Below, piece by piece: positions 11,581-22,090 of a stretch of DNA of 64,000 bases (position 1 is the first letter of the stretch; each line of letters opens with the position of its first letter). Position numbers and translations under genes: made by a program. The DNA is taken from positions 9,992,752 to 10,056,751 of the forward strand of contig NC_092642.1 in assembly GCF_039555335.1 (NCBI RefSeq), written 5' to 3'. The DNA is from Amphiura filiformis (taxonomy: Eukaryota; Echinodermata; Ophiuroidea; Amphilepidida; Amphiuridae). The notes beneath the pieces were generated by a model. That model searched no databases. It was not told the origin of the DNA and saw nothing but the letters and a program-made list of their open reading frames with translations.

Positions 11581-11936
11581 TAAGGGACGCACCATTAGAT
11601 TCTCAGGGGGGGGGGGCATGGGAGTTTGGGTCAGGCAGAATTTTTTTTTTTTGCCGCCGAAGGCGGCGGAATTTTTTTTTTTTCGCCTCCAAGAGCACCA
11701 AATGTTTTTTTTTTCGCCTCCTTCGGCGGCGAAGTTATTTTTTTTCAATTTTAATGTACATTTTTATACAAAGTTGGGTGGGGGAAATTTTTTTTTTTAC
11801 TCATCAGTGAGGCAAAATAATTTTTTTTCGTCTCACTAGTGGGCAAAGTTTTGGTTTTTTTTCTCACTAGTAGTGGGCAAAGTTTTTTTTCAAAAACTCC
11901 CATGCCCCCCCTGGAAATCTAATGGTGCGCCCCTAA
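11581..11936. mobile_element. Harbinger-like MITE built of T-runs and GC hairpins
   Basis: Ends GGGACGCACCATTAGATT (left) and GGGGCGCACCATTAGATT (right, inverted), each continuing into a G-run and GCATGGGAGTTT. Flanked by TAA on both sides (11581-11583 and 11934-11936), a TWA-type 3-bp duplication. The interior alternates poly-T runs with GC-rich palindromes (GCCGCCGAAGGCGGCGG near 11653, CGCCTCCTTCGGCGGCG near 11715) and two copies of CTCACTAGT...GGGCAAAG. Confidence 0.75.
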
Positions 11937-12071
11937 CCTGCTTGTAGCGCAGCGCGATATGTTCAAAATTGTTTTCACCTATTGCTATGGTAATTAATCC
12001 GATTAATTACGTAACTTCACCAGCGTATATTGGCCGAATAAATTCTGACCATCACTTGGCTTGTTGGATTC

Positions 12072-12353
12072 GTCTATACTACAATTCGCTGTCGAAGTGA
12101 CGTAATAATCGCAATAACTACCATCAAGCAGATTGCACTAATCACCCGCGTATGTCACCAAACATAGATTGAATACCACTCTTTTCATAAATACTAATCT
12201 TACATGGCGAGTGATTAGCATTTCTTTGACAACTATGGTTCAATGCATAGGTGCCACGTGAACGATGAAGTGCAGGGCTATATATTCGAAATTGTATTCA
12301 TCAATTGCTATGGTAGTTAATCCGATTAATTACGTCACATCGACAGCGAATAG
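12072..12353. mobile_element. Inverted-repeat MITE (copy B)
   Basis: The left end reads ATTCGCTGTCGAAGTGACGT then AATAATCG. The right end is its inverted counterpart (CACATCGACAGCGAATAG at the edge, preceded by GGTAGTTAATCCGATTAATT). Same family as copy A but lying in the opposite orientation. A further partial relic, GCTATGGTAATTAATCATG, is near 12788. Confidence 0.75.
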
Positions 12354-13435
12354 CCTATGGGTTCAAGCCGAGAAAAAGAGATAGAGAAGCGACACTCTGT
12401 ACAAACTGCCTATATCATGCTATACAGCAGTTGAAGACATGCACTTCGCAAGCGTCGTCGCCGGCCAAGTCTTACTACGAACGTGTAATGAGAAGATACC
12501 ATAGAGTCCTACATAGAGATCTGAGGAAGAGACGGTCCGAATTGACCTAGTGACCTATAATTTATTAGAGAATCACATTTTTAGAGTATAAGTCCGCCCA
12601 CCGCTGTCAATCATTCTAATGAACAAATGAAACAAGCTCTGGCATTCTGGCAATGACGTAATCCTAATTATAAATGAGAAAATCACATTGTACATGTAAC
12701 TGTCTGCTGTACTTCATGTCTTCCAACAAGTGCCGGAGTGTCGCGGCCCTGGTTCAAGTGGAACAAAAAATAGTGTATGTCCATTGCTAGCTATGGTAAT
12801 TAATCATGTTAGTGTTTACATCACTACTTCGGTGAAGACAAGAGAAGTGTGCCTTCTCTACCAACGCCTGTGATATAACAGGTGCAAGCGAAACAAAATT
12901 GAATGACCAGAATAGTTTCCTTTGTCAGATGAATTGATTGAAGTTTTTGAAGACACTCTATTCTTGATGGGACAATAGATTCAAATATGGAATAATTATT
13001 ATTCCTCATCTATTTTTTTATTGAAAAACTGCAATTGTGGCAACAGAACAATATTTATTTTGATTTCATTTCAAGTAGAAACAAAATCGTGCTTAAGCCA
13101 AAAACGCACCCTACCTACCATTCCTCAAGAATTGGGATGGCACAAAGGTGCAACATAGGTTTTTATTGCAAAGACGAGGACAGACAAGTAGTTACAACAC
13201 ATCTGTGGGTTTCGCTTTTATTTAGAATAAATGCTTTACTAGTTTCTATAAAACCACAAAATTACTAAAAAAACTATAAAAAAAAACTAAAAAAAAAAAA
13301 AAAAAAAAACACCTAAAATTAAAAGTAGAAAGGTAGATTTGAAGAAAGATAAAAAGAACATGTCAAAAAGTTGAAAATTAAACGAGAATGAAAAAACGGA
13401 ACCGGTGCCCGGACCATGCTCTCTTCAGCATCTCT
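12354..13435. other. Intergenic DNA with A-rich tract
   Basis: No gene recognised. A long A-rich run lies at about 13265-13312. The rest is AT-rich unique sequence. Confidence 0.4.
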
Positions 13436-13686
13436 TCAGTTCCAAAGTCTGACGATCCTGATATACGAAACAGTCGTTATTATGTCAATACAATTGATTG
13501 GTGTTACAACATACTTAGATGGAATGCATAGCCACCCAGTGCCAGTATATATTTGCTCAAACTCCAAATACAAAAAGCAACCAATTTTATTGAGGGCGTT
13601 TCTTAGGTATATCCTTGTAGACGGGGTTTTACGGTATTTTGCGATGTTGGTCGAGCAGGTTGACTTACCTACAAATACCACAATAA
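13436..13686. other. 3' flank of the Ig gene
   Basis: Just downstream of the Ig gene on its strand. It contains the GTAAGT donor-like site. The short frame antiparallel to it has no recognisable family. Confidence 0.4.
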
Positions 13687-14397
13687 TCAGACAATCACAA
13701 ACAATGCTACCACAGTAAGTGCAATCACAATAGTTTGTGATCGTTTTGACATTTTTATGTATGTACCAGAGTCAATTGCGTCTTTCATGTTCACTGTTAC
13801 AGACATTGAAGATGGTTCTGGTGAGAGTTGTGAAGAAACCGCAGGTATTGAAGTGGGTGCCGGGATTTTACTTGAAGATGGTTTTGGTAAGAGCTGTGAA
13901 GAAGCCGCAGGTCTTGAAGTGGATGCCAGGACTTTACTTGAATTTTCTGAAGGGAGATGTTCGTACATAACATTTAGATCGCCCGTATCCAAAAAGACAT
14001 TAGTGTTGGAGGAGAAATTAATGTACCCACACTGGTAGTTACCTGCATCGGTCATCACCAAAGATGATATTGTAAGTGAGCAACTGTCATATGGAAAATC
14101 TCGCACACATTCAACTGATATGCGACTTCGTACCTCATCGGGTATTCCGGAGTAAAAGTTCTCGTCGTAGGTCAAGTAAATAGGAGGTTTTGAACGGTAC
14201 CAAAAGATTAGATGATCATCGCCAATGTCTTGGAGATCACACACCAGAGTAACATTCCTACCAATGTATCCGTACACGGTTCCGATTGGGGTATTCACAG
14301 ACTCCTGAGCAATAGTAGTTATCATGAAGGAACATGTGCAAATCACGATAGCCAGCATTGTATTAGTCAAAGAGGAATTGCTGATGCTTCGAACCAT
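13687..14397 (-). CDS. Single V-type Ig domain surface protein, 236 aa
   Basis: Single-exon frame from the ATG at 14397. Residues 13-31 form a signal peptide. Residues about 37-145 are one V-set Ig domain: Cys53, Trp67 (FWYR), the DAGNYQC motif with Cys123, and an extra Cys97/Cys106 pair that may form a second disulfide, as in CD300/pIgR-like domains. Residues 153-197 are a Ser/Pro-rich stalk made of two 22-residue repeats (the DNA unit is 66 bp). N-glycosylation sequons occur at NVT, NFS and NSS. The chain ends in a hydrophobic segment (IVIALTVVALFVIV) with no cytoplasmic tail, so it is either GPI-anchored or type I membrane. A perfect splice donor GTAAGT lies just past the stop (13668-13663), so a spliced continuation in another frame cannot be excluded. 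Paralogue of the broken gene at 1-802. Ligand unknown; recognition or immune role inferred. Confidence 0.75.
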   Translation of the reverse strand: MVRSISNSSLTNTMLAIVICTCSFMITTIAQESVNTPIGTVYGYIGRNVTLVCDLQDIGDDHLIFWYRSKPPIYLTYDENFYSGIPDEVRSRISVECVRDFPYDSCSLTISSLVMTDAGNYQCGYINFSSNTNVFLDTGDLNVMYEHLPSENSSKVLASTSRPAASSQLLPKPSSSKIPAPTSIPAVSSQLSPEPSSMSVTVNMKDAIDSGTYIKMSKRSQTIVIALTVVALFVIV

Positions 14398-15952
14398 CTA
14401 ATCGATTACTGATTTTTTTAGTTATCCTTCGCGTTCACATGAAGTCGCTTGTATTCAACAGACATGACACAGTTCAACTACGTTCATATTTCAGAAACAA
14501 AACTGTTATTACTTCGGCTTCTCAAAGTTCAGTGCATTTTGTAACTAAAGTTAGCATGTTAAGTTCTGGGAATTGGTTGAGCAGAAAGCGATCCTCGGTA
14601 TTGCAGTTTCATACTGAAGAATGTATCGGACATTATAATTCTGTCTGGTGTATTTCCGTTTCCAAAGCAAAACCATAAGCAAAGTAGGAAGTGAAATGTG
14701 TCAGATTGCCCCCGGGGGAGATTGTTAAAGATCGATGTATGCCCTACGTGAAAAAATCTGGTCGCTTTTTCCTCCGCAGCCGAAGAATGATGACCGTGGC
14801 CATAATTACTGGGGCTTCCGAATATCATTGAAAGTTATGAACAAGATTTGTATGATCAACTTGTCTTATTTAGGTAACTTCAACAACAACAACAACAACA
14901 ACAACATGAACAACATTCTATTTCAAACAAAACAATCCTGATAGGCATGGTTATATCCCTATGTATTACATGTTAAAGGATACGCTCTACTATACACCTC
15001 ATGATGCAGTCATGTCTACAGTAGAATTCACCACGACCTTTGCAGGACTTAAACCCCATTAAAAGCTATTAAACCAAGATAACACTCATTGAAAACAGCT
15101 CAACTGATTAAATCAGATCTTCTCTGGTTAAATCCACACTACACATGTTTCTGTTTTACCTGTGCGGTATTACAATGAACTGGTATTATAGTTTCAGTTG
15201 GGTAACCGATTATAAAGCAAACGCAAGGTAACAATACTATGTGGGCCTTTGTTCACGAAATGAGACAATAGTCGGCTTACTATAAGAGTTATGTACGTGA
15301 TCCACCAGTGGAGCTCCTGCGCCCCTCCACAGAACTTCCGGTAGTGGATGTTCTGCGCTCGGGGCGCAAAGAATCCACTGTCGGAGTAACTGCGCGCTCG
15401 GAAGCAAAATAATATTATTTTCTTACATGGCTTATTGTTAACCAGCATTCTTGAAAATGAGAAACATAATGGTTGTTGACTTAACACGGTTTGGAAATAA
15501 TATCTTCATATTTTTTGGTGTTATCTGTCGTTTACATATCCTTCCTAAAACACAAAAGTGCGAATATTTCCAAACACCTAAATTAGCTAAAAATTTAGGA
15601 CATGTTACAAAATGGTGAGAGCACTGTGTATTGTGTATAGGAAAACGGACAGTAACTGCAGTATGTTAATGTTCAAGAAATAACTTTGATATAAAAAAGT
15701 GCTATACCTTTACTAGCCCGAGGTACTCACACCTCCGTCACTACGATTTCCACTGGCCTTCTCCGTGTCTGAAGAAGGAGCAACGTAGGGCCATGATGTG
15801 TCGGGCTATAGCCTTACGCGAAAGAGTACTGAATAAAAGTGCCTTGACTTTCTGTTTATACATGAATTATTGTGGATAGCTTTGATAATCCATACATATG
15901 TAAAGAATGCCAAATAATACAAAAAACAAAATGTTTCAACGGCTAAAACCAT
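14398..15952. other. Intergenic DNA with small repeats
   Basis: Contains a (CAA)n microsatellite at about 14880-14905 and an imperfect GC-rich hairpin at about 15308-15380 (CAGTGGAGCTCCTGCGCCCC against its inverted partner). No gene recognised. Confidence 0.45.
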
Positions 15953-16270
15953 ACACGGTTGTTTGATGTGATCATTTTTTAATTTTTCTAACAAATCATT
16001 ATATAATGTTCATTTCTAGACTTAGACTATACCAACAGCTTTCGTACTAATATACATGTATATTTTTAGCTATTTTAAACATAGATTTTCAGTTCTATAT
16101 CAAATTATATCAAATTATTCATCTCTTTATTTAAATGCTTTTTTGTGATAATGTTTATTCTATAAACTGAACATTTGTGCTCCAATTGAGGGCGCTATTT
16201 ACATATAATTTACATTGAAGTTAGCCAAATAATATGACTTATTCCTTACATTTCAAGATAAAAATTTTAT
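15953..16270. repeat. Dispersed repeat block A, copy 1
   Basis: Shares GTTTGATGTGATCATTT, TTTTTCTAACAAA, TATACCAACAGCT-like text and TTGAGGGCGCTATTTACATA with 45838-46140. No coding content. Confidence 0.7.
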
Positions 16271-16294
16271 TTATTTAATTATTTATTTATTGTT

Positions 16295-16502
16295 ATTATA
16301 ATCAGGTGAATCACTGCTGTCATGCTAGTGTAGGTAAAAGTATGCTTTTTAACTAAAATTAATTCAAATTTTGAAAAAAGCTTTGAAAAGTTCCATAAAT
16401 AAATTGTAAATTTAATGGTTTTCTCTTTTCATTCATTCATTCATTATTTATTTATCATTTATTTTATTTAATTATACAATTATTTATCTATTTTTATTTT
16501 TT

Positions 16503-16533
<31 letters not shown>

Positions 16534-16740
16534 GGCCTATTTATTTATTTATTCATTCATTCATTCATTCATCATTCATATTTGTTTACGTGCTAATCTT
16601 ACTTACTTACCCCTTACTTACTTTTTAATACTTACTCTGCTTTTAAAAACGTTCTTTAAACATGTTAAATATATATGATAGTTAATTATGTCCATATATT
16701 GAATTCTCTATGTTTTATCCTGTATTTTCATTTTTAGTCA
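16295..16740. repeat. Dispersed repeat segment followed by tetranucleotide microsatellite
   Basis: 16300-16415 (TCATGCTAGTGTAGGTAAAA, TTCCATAAATAAATTGTAAA) recurs at about 22478-22580. It is followed at 16425-16580 by (TTCA)n and (TTTA)n arrays, interrupted by GGCC. Confidence 0.8.
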
Positions 16741-16743
16741 TTT

Positions 16744-17215
16744 AAAGCAATATTATAACATTATCATACAAAATAGATTAGCAATTCTTTGATATAAAAT
16801 GTTAGTTTTTACTGTCAGATATATCCTCTTTTATTTTTGAGCCGAACAACTACGGCAAAGCAAAGAAAATTGGAATTTACTACCAGCGCGTATGTCGCCA
16901 ATACGTACCACTCCTTCGGTCATGTTATGGTACGACCCTTTGTTGTGTAGATCACCGTCCCATACGCCGTGTACGTACTGTGTATTATGAACATCGTGTA
17001 GGCGTTCGACTAATAATTCCATCGTAATAATAAGACGCCGGTTCCGGCGCTTTATTCAAAATCTCGGATTTTGACAAAACTACAGCACCTAGAGTCTTGA
17101 TTTTTGCAGGGTATATTGGTTTAATAAAGTACAATATAATCGTGTAAAAAAATGAATTTTAAAAAATCAGTGAGGGCGTCCTCAACAGCAAATGTTATAA
17201 TATGGCTTTAACTTA
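16744..17215. repeat. Dispersed repeat block B, copy 1 (empty-site copy)
   Basis: Closely matches 44218-44610 plus 45648-45730. It runs continuously through ATAAAGTACAATATAAT near 17127-17145, the exact point where copy 2 carries a 1-kb insertion. A 63-codon frame on the minus strand (16831-17022) is shared by both copies, but most of the base changes alter residues. Confidence 0.85.
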
Positions 17216-17811
17216 GGTCTATGTACCTGTTTTGATTCTGATTAATATGATACTTATTTACTTATACTTACTTATTTTAATACTTACAATTTTTCTTCCA
17301 CTTATCCATGTTTACACTCACAAAATTGCTTAGAATTAAAATTACGAAGTATTAGCAGGCGTTTCAAAAAAAGTATTTATTCAATGGCATCCTGCAGCAG
17401 GAAAACGAACATTACTTTTACTTTTGTATTGCACTTCGACGTACGTACATCCGGATGCACCATTGAGGGCGCTAGAGCACCGTGCGCAAAGTTCAAAGGT
17501 CGTGTTTTTGTGAGTCAACAACTTTGGTTTTCGAGATAAAAATCAGAGAAAGGTGTGGTAAGAATAACGCAATACTTGTACAATTTTACATCCGCTTTAA
17601 TTTAGGCCTGTATGCAAAGCTTAGCTACGAGTAATTCATATTGATATAACGCTCAATATTATGGAAATACAGCTCTTTTTGGTGCTTTTGTGATCGCCGG
17701 AAATTGCAAACCTGCAAAATTTGGCAACTTTGTCGTCTACAACGCCTGTATCGACTCGGACATTGTTATTGTATTGAATTGATTTATACTGCGTAACACA
17801 ATCATTTCTTG

Positions 17812-18165
17812 TGACTAGGGTAGTCTCCTCCGCAGCCAGTTTGGTTACGCTCCCTCCACACAAACAGTCTGCCAATGGCCACTTATAACGCCCGTTTCTG
17901 ATTGGCTACGTATATAGCCGTGAGAGCTGTACATACGGGAACTTGATTGACCTCAGTCTAGCTGGCGAGATGGCGGGTCAAACTTGCTCATGAATAATAA
18001 AGTAGCCGTCTAGCCGATCGACCAATTGAAAGCTTTGTTTGACGTCAAGCTGGATGACGTCGGCAGAAAACCGTTAGCGAATCAAAAAGGACCAGTTCGT
18101 GACCATTGGCAGACTGTTTGTGTGGAGGGAGCGGAACCAAACTGGCTGCGGAGGAGACTAGTGAC
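17812..18165. mobile_element. Inverted-repeat element with about 65-bp arms
   Basis: The left arm (TAGTCTCCTCCGCAGCCAGT, TTGGTTACGCTCCCTCCACA, CAAACAGTCTGCCAATGG) is matched in inverted orientation at about 18106-18160. The 220-bp spacer has no open frame of interest. CTTGTGACTAGGG lies at the left edge and CTAGTGAC abuts the next element, so the order of insertion is unclear. Confidence 0.7.
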
Positions 18166-19759
18166 TAGGGTTGCCAAACCCGCGATTTCGGCGCCCAATT
18201 GGGCGATTTTCAACTTCCGTCCCGCGACAAAGAAAGTGCTCCAGCGATTTAGCGACATTTGAGGCTACTTTGAAAATCTCACCCAAATTGATTAAATGTT
18301 GGCGATTTGTGACAAAGCCGACTTCATAACTTATTTTTGATCATGATTGCAAATTCTTTCAATGGTCATTAACAAAAGCACCAAACAACTAATTCAATAA
18401 GCAAAAGTTACAAAACACTCTGTGGTCAGTGTGCTTCCCATGACAATGGGACGCACAGGAAGGGGTGCTGGTTAATCGCATCACATGTTGTTGCTACAGA
18501 CCACTTGAGCTGAGGGATAATCCTTAGAATATTCCCATCTAAATACTCACAAGTGGTTTAAGACGACTTAAGCAGCTTCTACTTCAACATAAGTTTTTTT
18601 TTTTTTAGTTGGCGGTTCTTTTGAAATAAAAATGTGTAGGCCTAAAACACCTACCGCACATTTTCTTTTGAAACGGCATGATGATCAAAAGTACCGGCCG
18701 CTTTGAATTTGATTAAAAATAGTAGGCCTACATGCTAATGTAGTTATCACTCAGCTGAAGGCAAATTTGTGTAGGCTTATCCCCCCCTGGCATTTTTTAA
18801 AATAATTTTTGTTCGTTTGTTTATAATGTTTCAGCATTTCCCAACAATTAAAAATATAGTGCAGAACCCCTTCAAAAGTCAACATTTTATTTTCCTTGCA
18901 GTTTATTTTTCCTTACATTTTTGAAAATGTTTGTTAGTTTTCATTATTTCAATTTGCAGTTTAAACATTCTTTTTTTTTTTCAATTTTGTTAGTTTATAA
19001 TTTATTTCAATATTTCCACAAAAATTCACAAATAAATTTTCCTTACAGTAGGCCTAGGCCTATAACAAAAAATCAGCTTTTGTTAGTTTTTTTTATAATT
19101 TATTTCAGCATTAAAAAATAGAAAAAAAGGGGTGTAGAACCCCCCTGAGGCGTCTTTTAATTTTTTTTTTTTAAACGTTTTTCATGTTTTGTTAATTTTA
19201 TATCATTTATTTCAGCTTTTCCCAAAAATACCAAAATAAAGGGGGGTGTAGAACCCCCTCAAATCGACTTTAAATTTTTCTTCAGCTTTTTTTATTTTAT
19301 TATTTTTTTCAGTTTTTCAGTTTTTGTTGTTTTTAAGAATTTATTTCAGCATTTTCAAAAATTTCAAAATAAAACGGGGGTGTAGAACCCCCTCAAATCG
19401 ACTTTAAATTTTTCTTCAGCTTTTTTTTATTTTATTTTTTTTTTTGTTTTTCAGTTTTTGTTGTTTTTTAAGAATTTATTTCAGCATTTTCAAAAATTTC
19501 AAAATAAAACGGGGGTGTAGAACCCCCTCAAATCGACTTGAAATTTTTCTTCAGCTTTTTTTTATTTTATTATTTTTTTTCAGTTTTTTCAGTTTTTGTT
19601 GTTTTTTAAGAATTTATTTCAGCATTTTCAAAAATTTCAAAATAAAGCGGGGTGTAGAACCCCCTAAATCGACTTAAAAATTTTGGGCGATTTTTTGGCT
19701 ATTTAGGCGACATTTCACGGCTAATACCATGACTTGGGCTAAAAGTTTTGGCAACCCTG
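18166..19759. mobile_element. hAT-like non-autonomous element carrying tandem repeats
   Basis: The ends are TAGGGTTGCCAAA (left) and CAGGGTTGCCAAAA (right, inverted). The flanking 8-mers CTAGTGAC (18158-18165) and CTTGTGAC (19760-19767) match at 7 of 8 positions, as expected for an aged hAT target duplication. The sub-terminal sequence TTGGGCGATTTT is present near both ends. No transposase; the right half is a tandem array. Confidence 0.7.
19110..19680. repeat. About 135-bp tandem array with GGGGTGTAGAACCCC hairpin
   Basis: The block GGGTGTAGAACCCCCTCAAA recurs at about 19129, 19243, 19378, 19513 and 19650. Each is followed by TTTTTCTTCAGCTTTTTTTA and AATTTATTTCAGCATTTTC. The unit contains a GGGGT/ACCCC inverted pair. 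The open frames over it are artefacts. Confidence 0.85.
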
Positions 19760-19899
19760 CTTGTGACGGGGAAGGCTTCTTTTTTTTTTTTGGCTATCTT
19801 TTCTTCACAAATTTCTCTTGTAAGTTGTTCTTTTTAGGATACTTCGGTAGGTATGATCATCAAATTTTAAAGTCTGAAGTAGGATATTTCGCATTAAAA

Positions 19900-20303
19900 T
19901 TAGGTCAAGTAAAAATACAAATATGTTTCTCGTCCGGGTTTTTTTAATTTAGGAGGATGAGGGGCTTTTTATTTTCTATTTTTTATTGGAAAAAGATGCT
20001 AAATACCTCTATTTGGCACCATATTACACATGGGTATTCGATACAGATTGATATCTGAGAAAAAGGAGGCTGGCCCTTTTTATTTTATTGTTTTGAGAGG
20101 CAGGCCCCTCTAGTGGTCACAAAACTCTTCTTTTAGTTTTGATGTATTATGCATTTACAAAGCTGTAAAAAAAGTTTCAACTTCTGAAACATCTTTTTCA
20201 ACAAGTTATAACTGAAAGTTTACAAAATAAAAAGAAATTTGAAAAATCTTCAAAAAAGGAGGAGGGTGCGGACGAGAAACAGGTTTTTTTTTACTCGGCC
20301 TTA
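19900..20303. mobile_element. PIF/Harbinger-like MITE, copy 1
   Basis: TTA (19900-19902) and TTA (20301-20303) flank a 398-bp element with ends GGTCAAGTAAAAATAC and, inverted, GGCCGAGTAAAAAAAA. Both continue into TTTCTCGTCC. A 3-bp TWA duplication with a GG-starting terminus fits PIF/Harbinger. Non-autonomous. Confidence 0.8.
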
Positions 20304-20369
20304 TCATGTAGGTATGCCAGGTGAATTCAAATTTGCCATCAAACTGCATCATTTTTTTTATATATCATA

Positions 20370-20708
20370 TTAAAGGGGCATTTAAATGATCCACAGCCTC
20401 ATCCCCCACTTTTCCCAAAAAAGTTGAGATTTTTACACCACTGGATACCTCTGGCTACATAAATGTTTATGTACCAAATATTTCTTGCAGATTAATTCGT
20501 TTAGCAAAAATATCGCCAAATTTGAATTTCGTTCTGGTGCACCAGAACGAAATTACAACACATTGTCTATGGAGCAGTAATACACATAAATCATGCATAA
20601 CTCGCAAAATCGGAATCAACTGAAATTTTGGAAATAAGCTTTTTTCGTGGATATCTACTGAAAAATGTCATAAAAAGAGGATGCTAGGATCATAAAATCC
20701 TCCTTTAA
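20370..20708. mobile_element. TTAA-flanked MITE, copy 1
   Basis: TTAA on both sides, with inverted termini AGGGGCATTTAAATGATCC and AGGAGGATTTTATGATCC. The interior has a long perfect palindrome centred near 20542 (TTCGTTCTGG/TGCACC/AGAACGAA). Close copy at 46571-46908. TTAA targets are typical of piggyBac- and Kolobok-type transposases. Confidence 0.8.
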
Positions 20709-20972
20709 AGCCCTTGAGTAAAGAAAGCCAACACTGAAAACCTTTTTGTCATAGCACTTTCCGTATACGGCTATACGCGTAGCAAAGTTACATCTAGTCA
20801 AAGATTGACTTTCATCAAAAAGATTCAGCTAGCAAAATATCCAAAAAAAGCATTTTGGGGGTGTTTCTAGATCTTAGTCTCATGACGATAGCAGCTTTTT
20901 TTAATGGAACTGCTATCAAAATCCCTCTGAAATTCCATGTGCGAGTCTCTCATCACCAAAAAAAATCATATA

Positions 20973-21540
20973 CCGTATTCGTCCGAGTATAGTCCCACGC
21001 TCGAGTATAATCCCACCCCCCATTTTTCGAAAAATTTCATAATTTGTAAAAAAAAAATTTTTTTTAAATTTTTTTTTTAAGTTTTTTTTTTTTTTTGAGT
21101 GTCCCTGGACCTAGACCTAGATGCTAGGATCATTCATGGTTGACCTAAAAAAAAAAAAAAAAAAAAAATTCAAGATATTTTATTTTTAATATGAAAATTG
21201 ATAATTTGTATTCATGTCATACTCTATTAATGATTTCAAAATGCATTGAATTTGAATGCATTTTGAAATCATGAATAGACTATGACATGAATACAAAGTA
21301 TCAATTTTCATATTAAAAAATACAAAATATCTGAATTTTTTTTTTTTTTTTTTTTTTTAGGTCAACCATGAATGATCCTAGCATCTAGGTCTAGGTCCAG
21401 GACACTCCAAAACCGAAAAAAAATAAACTTAAAAAAAAATTTTTTTTTTTTTTTTTTTTGAAATTCGAGTATAATCCCACCCCCCAATTGTGAAAAATTT
21501 TCACATAAAAACAGGTGGGACTATACTCGGACCAATACTG
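20973..21540. mobile_element. Foldback element with large internal palindrome
   Basis: The terminal inverted repeat is TCCGAGTATAGTCCCAC at both ends (the left end starts CCGTATTC, the right end CAGTATTG). A second motif, CGAGTATAATCCCACCCCCC, occurs in direct orientation near each end. The core 21100-21405 is a near-perfect palindrome with arms of about 145 bp, beginning GTCCCTGGACCTAGACCTAG, interrupted by A/T runs and centred near 21250. No clear target duplication. Confidence 0.8.
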
Positions 21541-21704
21541 ATATTTGGGTCAAGTGAAGTATAGACAACATATTTATGTAGGTTTCCTTGAGCAAGCGGT
21601 TCTTTTAAATTTCAATGTAAATTTGTATTGCCGCCGGTTTAGGCCATTTTGGCTGACTAGCATTATGTGTTAACTGACGTTTCCCTCTCATACCTATATC
21701 ATGA

Positions 21705-22090
21705 TTAGGCCAAATAAAAAATAAAACATGTTTCTCGTCCGGGCTTTTGAAAATTAGTGGGATGAGGGGCTTTCCAATTTTTTATTGGAAAATCACTCTT
21801 TATACCCTTATTTGGTGCCATATTTGGCATTTGCGGCAGACAGAATAATAATTGAAATGAAAGAGGAGGCTCTTTTTATTTTCTTGTTCTGAGAGGTAGG
21901 CCCCTGTAGTGATCACAAAACTCTCCTGAAATGCTTCTTATACAGTTGGAAAGCTGTAGAATAACTTCTGAAACATCTTTGAAAATAAGTTATAACTGAA
22001 AGTTTACCAAATAATTTAAGAAAATTGAAGAATCTTCAAAAAAGGAAGCGGGAGGGGACGAGAAACATGAATATTTTTTACTTGGCCTTA
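21705..22090. mobile_element. PIF/Harbinger-like MITE, copy 2
   Basis: TTA (21705-21707) and TTA (22088-22090) flank a 380-bp element starting GGCCAAATAAAAAATAAAAC. It matches copy 1 at 19903-20300 through ATGTTTCTCGTCCGGG, TCTGAAACATCTTT, AAGTTATAACTGAAAGTTTA and GGACGAGAAACA. Confidence 0.82.

Larger units (their letters stand above)
10458..12033. mobile_element. Inverted-repeat MITE (copy A), split by two later insertions
   Basis: The left end reads CCAATACGCTGGCGAAGTTA then CGTAATAATCGGATTAAC, CATAGCAATAGGTGAAAACA. The same is found in reverse complement at 11963-12033. The interior around 10590-10640 (GTAAGATTAGTATCTTTGAA) is also found, inverted, in copy B at 12170-12214. Two other elements (10993-11482 and 11581-11936) sit inside it, which explains its length compared with copy B. 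Confidence 0.75.
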
